Assembly: GCF_900188255.1 (NCBI RefSeq)
Contig: NZ_FZNS01000003.1
Span: forward strand, 310,001-374,000
Direction of reading: 5' to 3'
DNA: 64,000 nucleotides
From: Hymenobacter mucosus
Lineage (GTDB): Bacteria; Bacteroidota; Bacteroidia; Cytophagales; Hymenobacteraceae
Made by a program: the position numbers and the translations under genes. A model generated the notes under the pieces. The model saw nothing but the letters and a program-made list of their open reading frames with translations, searched no databases and was not told the origin of the DNA. Below are positions 58,031-64,000 of this stretch, one piece after another (the first letter of the stretch is position 1; each line of letters starts with the position of its first letter).

Positions 58031-59239
58031 ATGGCTTTCTACCACCGCCTCGGCCAGATTCCGCGCAAGCGCCACACCCAGTTTCGCCAGCCCGATGGCT
58101 CCCTGTACTTGGAGCAGCTAGTGGGCACGCTGGGCTTCCACGGCGTTTCGTCGCTGCTCTACCACAAGCACCCACCCACAGAAATCAGGACCGTGGGCCA
58201 GCCCGAGCCGTTTGCACCTAAGCTGCTGAAAGACCGGCCCCTGGAACCAGCGCACCTGCGCACTCTGGCCCAAACCACCACCGGCGGCGACTACCTGCAG
58301 GCCCGGCAAACCATGCTCGGCAACGCCGACGTGACGCTCAGCATCTGCAACCCCACCGAGCGGCGCATGGATTACTACTACAAGAATGCTCTGGCCGATG
58401 AGGTCATCTTCGTGCACGAAGGTCGGGGCGAACTGTGGAGCCAGTTAGGCAAGGTGCAGTTCGAGCCCGGCGACTACGTCATTATTCCGCGCACCATCAT
58501 TCACCAGCTTCATTTCGAAGCAGGCCCCGTGCGCCTGCTCATCATCGAGTCGTTTAGCCCCGTGGAAACGTGCCGCCGCTACCGCAACCACTTCGGGCAG
58601 CTGCTGGAGCACTCGCCCTACTGTGAGCGGGACATCCGGCCCCCGCATGAGCTGGTGACCGATGATGAGCGGGAATCGGGCGAGTACGTGGTCAAGATCA
58701 AGAAAGACGGCCTGCTGCACACTCTAACCTATGGCCACTCGCCCTTCGATGTAGTGGGCTGGGACGGCTACTTCTATCCCTACGCCACCAGCATTCATGA
58801 TTTCGAGCCGATTACGGGCCGCCTCCACCAGCCGCCACCTGTGCATCAGCACTTCGAAGGGCACAACTTCGTCATCTGCTCCTTCGTGCCGCGCCTCTTC
58901 GACTATCACCCGCTGAGTGTTCCGGCGCCCTACAACCACTCCAACGTCGACTCAGATGAGGTGCTGTACTACGTGGCCGGCAATTTCATGTCGCGTAAGG
59001 GCGTAGACTTGGCGTCCTTCACCTGGCACCCCAGCGGCATTCCCCACGGCCCACACCCCGGCACCGTGGAGGCCAGCATCGGCAAAAAGGAAACCCACGA
59101 GCTAGCGGTGATGGTGGACACCTTCCGCCCGCTCTACCTCACCGAGGCGGCCCTGCCCTACGTGGACGGCCGCTACCCCATGAGCTGGCAACCTGGCTTC
59201 GTGCCCGACCCGCCCCGCTCCGCCGATATGATGGATTAA
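58031..59239 (+). CDS. hmgA: Homogentisate 1,2-dioxygenase
   Basis: 402 residues from the ATG at 58031; upstream frame is not conserved. A cupin-fold, Fe(II) enzyme that opens the ring of homogentisate in tyrosine and phenylalanine breakdown. Visible: GQIPRKRHTQFRQPDGSLYLEQLVGTLGFHG, EVIFVHEGRGELWSQLGKVQFEPGDYVIIPR, and the iron site region PYNHSNVDSDEVLYYVAGNFMSRKG with a His and the Glu, then SGIPHGPHPG with the other His. It is shorter than the mammalian enzyme, as in the bacterial group. No fumarylacetoacetase or maleylacetoacetate isomerase gene is adjacent. Confidence 0.93.
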   Translation: MAFYHRLGQIPRKRHTQFRQPDGSLYLEQLVGTLGFHGVSSLLYHKHPPTEIRTVGQPEPFAPKLLKDRPLEPAHLRTLAQTTTGGDYLQARQTMLGNADVTLSICNPTERRMDYYYKNALADEVIFVHEGRGELWSQLGKVQFEPGDYVIIPRTIIHQLHFEAGPVRLLIIESFSPVETCRRYRNHFGQLLEHSPYCERDIRPPHELVTDDERESGEYVVKIKKDGLLHTLTYGHSPFDVVGWDGYFYPYATSIHDFEPITGRLHQPPPVHQHFEGHNFVICSFVPRLFDYHPLSVPAPYNHSNVDSDEVLYYVAGNFMSRKGVDLASFTWHPSGIPHGPHPGTVEASIGKKETHELAVMVDTFRPLYLTEAALPYVDGRYPMSWQPGFVPDPPRSADMMD

Positions 59240-59275
59240 GGAGTGGTGTAATCAATATTCTTTACACTTTACAAG

Positions 59276-59310
59276 AACACCCCATGGATATACAAAGGAC
59301 ACGGGGTGTT
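59276..59310 (+). terminator. Hairpin after hmgA
   Basis: AACACCCC at 59276-59283 pairs with GGGGTGTT at 59303-59310; the stem is 8 bp and the loop 19 bases, followed by TAAG rather than a long T-run. Probable terminator of hmgA. Confidence 0.6.
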
Positions 59311-59337
59311 TAAGCTTATATATGTTAAGTTAAATGC

Positions 59338-59862
59338 ATGAAACACGCTTGTTCTCTCTGTGTACTAATAGCCTTGGTTTGGTTATTTAGTGGTTGTAAA
59401 AAAGAGGATGCGGAGAAGTCGGATGTTACATTCGATGTTCTAGACTCTGCAGTGCTGGACGTATCCCGCTATTCCTCAGGACATACCTCAACCATAAGTG
59501 TATGGTCAAAATGTGCGCAGGCCTGTGAAATAAATAAGGCTTCTATTGAACATGTAAAGAGTGTAGTACTTCGTACGGCTGAAGTAAACCTGAAATACCC
59601 CAACGGGCAAAACTTCGATTTTTTGGATCGGCTCACGCTGTATGCCGTTACAGCGGAGGGTAATAAGCGGATTGTGTTGGCTGCCACCGATGTCGTTCCG
59701 CGTGGGGCGACTACTCTGAAACTAGTGCCAACTAAAGAGGACTTGACAGCCTATCTGCAGCCCGGTAGGTATTATATTATACCTTATCTAGAGGTCAACC
59801 AACCCAGCCAAAATTTGGCTGAGTTGCAATTACAGTATGATGTTCGGGCACAGCAGTTGTAA
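59338..59862 (+). CDS. Small lipoprotein, paralogue of the next gene
   Basis: 174 residues. LCVLIALVWLFSGC is a lipoprotein signal. The mature part is beta-rich with a conserved middle: NLKYPNGQNFDFLDRLTLYAV, RIVLAATDVVPRGATTLKLVPTKEDLTAYL. The same scaffold recurs in the next gene, so the two are likely related by duplication. Two extra Cys residues (KCAQACE) occur near residue 60 and are absent from the partner. Function unknown. The gene is more AT-rich in its first part than its neighbours. Confidence 0.75.
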   Translation: MKHACSLCVLIALVWLFSGCKKEDAEKSDVTFDVLDSAVLDVSRYSSGHTSTISVWSKCAQACEINKASIEHVKSVVLRTAEVNLKYPNGQNFDFLDRLTLYAVTAEGNKRIVLAATDVVPRGATTLKLVPTKEDLTAYLQPGRYYIIPYLEVNQPSQNLAELQLQYDVRAQQL

Positions 59863-59995
59863 CACTAAATCTATTAATGTAATGAGCATTAGTAAGATGC
59901 TATGTTATCGCTAGACGAACGCGTGGGATGAGTGGAAGGGAGGACAAATCCGGGTTGGAGTTGATTTCGTAACTTCCGCTCAAATTGCAACTCCC

Positions 59996-60526
59996 ATGAA
60001 AAAAGTCCTCTTTCTAGCTCCCCTTCTGGCCTTACTGGTTTTCCTGTCTGGCTGCGACAAACTCGACAAGCTGCTGACCTTTACTATTGAGGACTCGCAG
60101 TCGGTTAAAATCGCAACGGGCTTCCCGGTAAACGTGATTACGCCGGTTTCGCCTATCACCGTTCCTACCCGCTCCGACGAGAAGTTCAAGAACGAAAACA
60201 CCAGCGCTAATCTGGTGAAGGATGTGAAGCTCGACCGCCTCACGCTCACCGTCACCGACCCCAGCTCCGAGAACTTCGACTTCCTGAGCAGCATCAGCCT
60301 GTACATCAGCACCGACGGCAACGACCGGATTCTGCTGGCTTCCAAGGATAACATACCCATGGGCGTCAACACCATCCAACTGACCCCAACCACCGAGAAG
60401 CTCGACAAGTACATCAAGGCCAGCAGCTACACGCTCTCCACTGAAGCCCGCATCCGCAAAGCCATCAGCAAGGACATTACTATCCGCGCCGACTCGCGCT
60501 TCAAGGTTACGGCCGACCCGCTCTAG
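59996..60526 (+). CDS. Small lipoprotein, paralogue of the preceding gene
   Basis: 176 residues. LAPLLALLVFLSGC is the lipoprotein signal. The conserved scaffold is NFDFLSSISLYISTDGNDRILLASKDNIPMGVNTIQLTPTTEKLDKYI. Lacks the Cys pair of its neighbour. Probably a beta-sandwich lipoprotein in the outer or inner membrane. The 133 bp between the two genes hold a promoter but no clear element. It ends before a 48-bp palindrome. Confidence 0.78.
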   Translation: MKKVLFLAPLLALLVFLSGCDKLDKLLTFTIEDSQSVKIATGFPVNVITPVSPITVPTRSDEKFKNENTSANLVKDVKLDRLTLTVTDPSSENFDFLSSISLYISTDGNDRILLASKDNIPMGVNTIQLTPTTEKLDKYIKASSYTLSTEARIRKAISKDITIRADSRFKVTADPL

Positions 60527-60539
60527 GCCACTTACAACA

Positions 60540-60587
60540 CAAAACAAGAAAGCCCCCTGGCCTAGGCCAGGGGGCTTTCTTGTTTTG
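60540..60587. terminator. 48-bp perfect palindrome between convergent genes
   Basis: The sequence from 60540 to 60587 is a perfect palindrome centred on CCTAGG at 60561-60566; its outer ends are CAAAACAAG and CTTGTTTTG. It sits 13 bp past the lipoprotein stop and 10 bp before the carbamoyltransferase stop, an ideal bidirectional terminator. Confidence 0.88.
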
Positions 60588-60597
60588 TATGCAGGCA

Positions 60598-61542
60598 TTA
60601 CTTCAGCAGCTCGTGCAGTACGGTTTGCATGGAAAATACCCGGTTGCCCGCCTCCTGAATCACTAGGGAATTTGGCGAGTCCAGGATGGCATCGGAGACT
60701 TCCACGTTGCGGCGTACGGGCAGGCAGTGCAGGAACTTGGCGTCGTTAGTGCCATCCATGTGCTCAGGCGTCAGCATCCACGAAGGGTCGTTGCTGATAA
60801 CCTGGCCGTAGTCTTGGTAGCTGCTCCAGTTCTTAGCCTGCACGAAGTCGGTGCCTTCCAGGGCCTTCTTCTGGTCGTACTCGATGCGGGCCCCTTTCGT
60901 GAATTTGGGGTCCAGCTCGTAGCCTTCGGGGTGCGTAATAACGAAGTCCACCCAGTCTACTTCCGAGAACCAGTCACAGAAGGAGTTGGGCACGCACTGG
61001 GGCAGGGCGCGCACATGTGGGGCCCAGGTCAGCACCACCTTCACGCGTTCCTTCTGCTTGGTCTCGGCTACCGTAATCAGGTCGGCAAACGACTGCAGCG
61101 GGTGCAGCGTGGCGCTTTCCAGGCTGATAACCGGCACGGTGGCGTACTTCAGAATCTTGTTGAAAACTTCCTCACTGTAGTCGGCCTCGCGGTCTTTGAG
61201 CGTAGGGAAGGTGCGCACGCCCAGCACGTCGCAGTACTGGCTCATAACGGCAATAGCCTCCTTGATGTGCTCCTGGGTGCCGCCGTTCATCACTGCGCCA
61301 TCGGCCATTTCCAGCGTCCAGGAATCAGCGCCGGCGTTGAGCACCCAGGCTTGCGCACCCAGGTTGTAGGCCGCCTTTACTGAGCTAAGCCGGGTACGGA
61401 GGCTGGGATTGAAGAAGATCAGCCCAACCGTTTTGTTCTTGCCGATGTGCTGGTAGCCGTACGGATTCGCCTTGATTTCCAGGGCTTGCTGCAGCAGGGC
61501 TTTATAGTCGCCCGCATCGGCGAAAGAGGTGAAGTTTTTCAT
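60598..61542 (-). CDS. argF': N-acylornithine carbamoyltransferase (ArgF'-type)
   Basis: 314 residues. It belongs to the succinyl/acetyl-ornithine branch of carbamoyltransferases used for arginine synthesis in Bacteroidota. Carbamoyl-phosphate contacts: FFNPSLRTRLSS and ESATLHPLQSFADL; the HCLPVRRN motif is near the C-terminus, with EAGNRVFSMQTVLHELL at the end. The residue at position 90 in GGTQEHI is Gln, where Bacteroides succinylornithine enzymes have Pro and Xanthomonas acetylornithine enzymes Glu, so the preferred acyl group is uncertain. carB lies nearby, separated by a repeat-flanked GIY-YIG gene. Confidence 0.9.
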   Translation of the reverse strand: MKNFTSFADAGDYKALLQQALEIKANPYGYQHIGKNKTVGLIFFNPSLRTRLSSVKAAYNLGAQAWVLNAGADSWTLEMADGAVMNGGTQEHIKEAIAVMSQYCDVLGVRTFPTLKDREADYSEEVFNKILKYATVPVISLESATLHPLQSFADLITVAETKQKERVKVVLTWAPHVRALPQCVPNSFCDWFSEVDWVDFVITHPEGYELDPKFTKGARIEYDQKKALEGTDFVQAKNWSSYQDYGQVISNDPSWMLTPEHMDGTNDAKFLHCLPVRRNVEVSDAILDSPNSLVIQEAGNRVFSMQTVLHELLK

Positions 61543-61566
61543 GTGGTATTGAGTGGCCTAGGCCTA

Positions 61567-61610
61567 AAAGAACGTCATGCTGAGCTTGCCGAAGCATCTC
61601 TCCCGCTTCG
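61567..61610 (+). repeat. Dispersed palindromic repeat, single arm
   Basis: AAGAACGTCATGCTGAGCTT, then GCCGAAGCATCTCTCCCGC: one arm of the same element that occurs as a full inverted pair at 61933-62036. It lies upstream of the argF'-type gene start and downstream of the GIY-YIG gene stop. Confidence 0.8.
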
Positions 61611-61618
61611 TAGGTTGG

Positions 61619-61909
61619 TCAGCCGGTCCATGTTTCCAAATCTATGGTTTCCCAACTGGGGTTGAAGGCTGTAATTAATGCGTCCTTCTTCTGGCGTGTC
61701 CAGCCTTTCAACTGCTTTTCTCGAGCAATGGCTTGAGCGGCATCTGGACAAAGCTCAAAGTACATCAGCAAATCCGCCTGATACCGCCCAGTAAACTTGC
61801 CTGCATCACCCCGACCATTGCTGTGCTCGTTGAGGCGGCGAGCGAGGTCGTTGGTAGTGCCAATGTATAGGACCGTTTTAGTCGGATTGGTCAGTATGTA
61901 GACGTACAT
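61619..61909 (-). CDS. GIY-YIG nuclease-superfamily protein
   Basis: 96 residues. MYVYILTNPTKTVLYIGTTNDLARRLNEHSNG contains the two-strand VYIL/LYIG motif and the Arg of the GIY-YIG nuclease core; KFTGRYQADLLMYFE and AIAREKQLKGWTRQKKDALI (Glu metal ligand in ARE) complete the fold. These small single-domain proteins are widespread and of unsettled function; some may act on DNA ends or repair. It is embedded between two copies of a palindromic repeat, which is unusual for an ordinary gene and could mark mobility. Confidence 0.85.
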   Translation of the reverse strand: MYVYILTNPTKTVLYIGTTNDLARRLNEHSNGRGDAGKFTGRYQADLLMYFELCPDAAQAIAREKQLKGWTRQKKDALITAFNPSWETIDLETWTG

Positions 61910-61932
61910 CTGGCGACGTTACAAAGAAAATC

Positions 61933-62036
61933 AGAACGTCATGCTGAGCGAAGTCGAAGCATCTCTACCGCTTCTCCCTCATGTCAGGAGTTAGCCAGAG
62001 GTAGAGATGCTTCGACTTCGCTCAGCATGACGTTCT
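61933..62036. repeat. 37-bp perfect inverted repeat (dispersed palindrome family)
   Basis: Arms at 61933-61969 and 62000-62036 are perfect reverse complements of 37 bp with a 30-base spacer. Each arm reads AGAACGTCATGCTGAGCGAA, then GTCGAAGCATCTCTACC. The element matches the single arm at 61567-61610. It lies between the GIY-YIG gene start and the carB stop. Confidence 0.92.
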
Positions 62037-62064
62037 TTTCAGTAATGTAGGCCTAGTTTCGACG

Positions 62065-64000
62065 TTACATCGCCTTATACTCGTTCCAGCTCTTGATCTT
62101 CAGGTCCTTCATTTCAAGCTTACAGAAGGCTTGAATGAAGGCTTTGGCTAGGCGGGCGTTGGTGAGCAGCGGGATGCCGAAGTCGATGGCCGTGCGACGG
62201 ATCTTGTAGTCGTTGTCCAGCTCACCCTTCGACAGGTTCTTGGGGATGTTGATGACCAAGTCGATTTTCTTCTCCTTCAGGTAGGTCAGCACGTTGGGCT
62301 CCTGGTAGTCATCGGGCCAGAAGAGCAGGCTGCTCGGGATGCCGTTTTCGGCGAAGAAGCGGTGCGTGCCCTGGGTGGCGTAAATCTGGTAACCCTTTTT
62401 CACGAGCAGTTCCGTGGCCGCCAGCAAGGCCACCTTCGACTTGATGGGCCCGCCGGAAATCAGCACTGACTTCTGCGGAATCTTATAGCCCACGCTCAAC
62501 ATTGACTTCAGCAGCGCTTCCTCGGCCGTGTCGCCCAGGCAGCCTACCTCGCCGGTGCTTACCATGTCCACGCGCAGCACTGGGTCGGCGCCGGGTAGGC
62601 GGGTGAACGAGAACTGCGGGGCCTTCACGCCCACGAAGGGCAGGTCGTACACCCGCTCGCTTTCATCGCGTGCCACCTTCTTGCCTAGCAGCACCTGCGT
62701 GGCCTTCTTGATCAGGTTGTTACCCGATACTTTCGACACGAAGGGGTAGCTGCGCGAGGCGCGGATGTTGCACTCAATCACCCGGATTTCGCCGTTTTTA
62801 TCCAGGAACTGGATGTTGAACGGCCCGCTGATTTCGTAGCGCTTGGCAATCTTCTCGGCAATGGTTTTGAGCTTTCGGATCGTGCGCACGTACACCTTCT
62901 GAGGCGGGTAGTACATGGTGGCGTCGCCAGAGTGGACGCCGGCAAACTCCACGTGCTCGGAAATGGCATAGCTCACAATTTCGCCCTTGTCGGCCACCGC
63001 ATCCAGCTCAATTTCCTTGGCATCCTGCATAAACTCCGATACTACTACCGGGTACTCAGCGCTTACTTCAGCAGCGGCTTTCAGGAAGGCCTCCATCTCG
63101 AAGGCGTTGGACACCACGTTCATAGAAGCCCCCGAGAGCACGTAACTAGGCCGGATCAGCACGGGGTAGCCTACCTCGCCTACGAATTCAAACATGGCGT
63201 CCAGGGAAGTCAGCTCCTTCCAGCGGGGCTGGGCAATGCCCAGCTCGTCCATGATGCTCGAGAACTTGTGGCGGTTTTCAGCCTCGTCGATGCGAGCCGG
63301 AGCAGTGCCCAGGATGGGTGCATTAGCATCGGCCAAACGGGTTGCTAAGTTGTTCGGAATCTGGCCACCGGTGGAGAGGATCACGCCCTCTGGCTGCTCG
63401 AACTCCAGAATGTCCATCACCCGCTCGAAGCTCAACTCCTCGAAGTACAGCCGGTCCGAAACGTCGTAGTCGGTAGAAACAGTTTCGGGGTTGTAGTTGA
63501 TGATGATGGTTTTGTAACCCTCTTCGGCGGCCGTCTGCACGGCATTTACGCCGCACCAGTCGAATTCTACGGAAGAGCCAATGCGGTACACGCCCGAGCC
63601 CAGCACTGCAATAGACTTGCTGGTTTCCGGCTGCAGGTCGTTTTCAGTGCCGTGGTAGGTGCTGTAGAGGTAGTTGGTTTTGGCTGGGAACTCGGCCGCC
63701 AGCGTGTCAATCTGCTTGATAACCGGCAGCACGCCCAGGGCCTTGCGGCGGGCCCGCACCAGCAGCTCATCGGCTTTCACGTCGCCTTGGCCTAGCAGCT
63801 TCACCGCAATTTGCTGGTCCGAGAAACCGGCTTTCTTCACCTCGCGCAGTAGGCCAGTCTCCAGGGCGTCTAGGCCACTGCCGCGCTGGGCAGCTAGCTG
63901 GTTGCTCAGCTCAAAGATGGTGTACAGGCGCTGCAGGAACCAGTGGTCAATCTTGGTCAGATCGTGGACCTGCTCCAGGGTGTAGCCGGCCTCAAACGCC
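62065..64000 (-). CDS. carB: Carbamoyl-phosphate synthase large subunit, C-terminal part
   Basis: The frame is open to the right edge (residues such as FEAGYTLEQVHDLTKIDHWFL precede the first in-frame GTG at 63840), so about 645 C-terminal residues are seen. They cover the end of the oligomerisation region, the second ATP-grasp half (SVEFDWCGVNAVQTA, YNPETVSTDYD, VLIRPSYVLSGASMNVV, IQFLDKNGEIRVIECNIRASRSYPFVSK) and the C-terminal MGS-like allosteric domain (SVLISGGPIKSKVALLAATELLVKKGYQIYATQGT). The enzyme makes carbamoyl phosphate for arginine and pyrimidine synthesis, consistent with the nearby carbamoyltransferase. Confidence 0.96.
   Translation of the reverse strand, partial: AFEAGYTLEQVHDLTKIDHWFLQRLYTIFELSNQLAAQRGSGLDALETGLLREVKKAGFSDQQIAVKLLGQGDVKADELLVRARRKALGVLPVIKQIDTLAAEFPAKTNYLYSTYHGTENDLQPETSKSIAVLGSGVYRIGSSVEFDWCGVNAVQTAAEEGYKTIIINYNPETVSTDYDVSDRLYFEELSFERVMDILEFEQPEGVILSTGGQIPNNLATRLADANAPILGTAPARIDEAENRHKFSSIMDELGIAQPRWKELTSLDAMFEFVGEVGYPVLIRPSYVLSGASMNVVSNAFEMEAFLKAAAEVSAEYPVVVSEFMQDAKEIELDAVADKGEIVSYAISEHVEFAGVHSGDATMYYPPQKVYVRTIRKLKTIAEKIAKRYEISGPFNIQFLDKNGEIRVIECNIRASRSYPFVSKVSGNNLIKKATQVLLGKKVARDESERVYDLPFVGVKAPQFSFTRLPGADPVLRVDMVSTGEVGCLGDTAEEALLKSMLSVGYKIPQKSVLISGGPIKSKVALLAATELLVKKGYQIYATQGTHRFFAENGIPSSLLFWPDDYQEPNVLTYLKEKKIDLVINIPKNLSKGELDNDYKIRRTAIDFGIPLLTNARLAKAFIQAFCKLEMKDLKIKSWNEYKAM

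Noticed and set aside
60032..60598. A 188-residue open frame antisense to the second small lipoprotein
   Set aside because: It runs through the 48-bp terminator palindrome and has no motif; the + strand protein has a clear lipoprotein signal.
61567..62036. A complete insertion sequence or transposon
   Set aside because: No transposase motif is present; only a GIY-YIG protein and palindromic repeats, and no clear target duplication.

Overview
The window looks like chromosome of a GC-rich member of the Bacteroidota, most likely Hymenobacter or a close relative (Cytophagales). Supporting signs are an orphan SusC/SusD pair, many signal peptides ending in AQ, TonB-like C-terminal domains, LytS/LytTR signalling, an acyl-ornithine type carbamoyltransferase, a DUF5700 peptidase and dispersed GTCATGCTGAGC-type palindromes. 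The genus is inferred; there is no rRNA here to prove it. I see no tRNA, rRNA, CRISPR array, phage or complete insertion sequence.

Layout. 1-5.0 kb: tail of a cyclic-nucleotide-binding protein, a transglutaminase-like exported protein, and a three-gene signalling module (histidine kinase, stand-alone receiver, receiver-adenylate cyclase). 5.2-11.6 kb: an alpha/beta hydrolase, then a nearly complete molybdenum cofactor cluster (moaA, moaD, moaE, a MobB-like/MobA fusion, moaC, moeA). 11.7-13.3 kb: an oxalate/formate-type MFS transporter with a 48-residue membrane partner. 13.6-17.1 kb: amidase, small lipoprotein, TonB-domain and TPR proteins. 17.2-22.1 kb: metF and metH, metH being preceded by a clear SAM-I riboswitch. 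22.5-26.1 kb: PA14-OmpA envelope protein, Old Yellow Enzyme reductase, tailed SDR. 26.4-31.1 kb: SusC/SusD. 31.3-36.8 kb: gluconate-dehydrogenase-subunit-3-like protein, GMC oxidoreductase, GH1-like protein and, convergent, catalase. 37-43 kb: SdiA-regulated-type propeller, small acidic membrane protein, an OmpR-type two-component system, divergent oxyR, thioredoxin-like protein and hydrolase. 43-50 kb: pullulanase lipoprotein, aquaporin, patatin/beta-barrel protein, DMT-type protein, zinc-dependent phospholipase/nuclease-like protein. 50.4-56.7 kb: LytTR/LytS pair, DUF5700 peptidase, def, ruvX and an S41 protease. 56.8-64 kb: transglutaminase-like protein, homogentisate dioxygenase, two related small lipoproteins, an N-acylornithine carbamoyltransferase, a GIY-YIG protein bracketed by palindromic repeats, and the 3' part of carB.

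How the parts work together. The moa/mob/moe genes supply molybdopterin cofactor, although no molybdoenzyme is visible. metF feeds methyl-tetrahydrofolate to MetH, with a leader that can be folded into a SAM-controlled translational switch. OxyR and catalase form a peroxide response about 4 kb apart. Most convergent gene pairs are separated by unusually long, near-perfect hairpins that would stop transcription from both sides.
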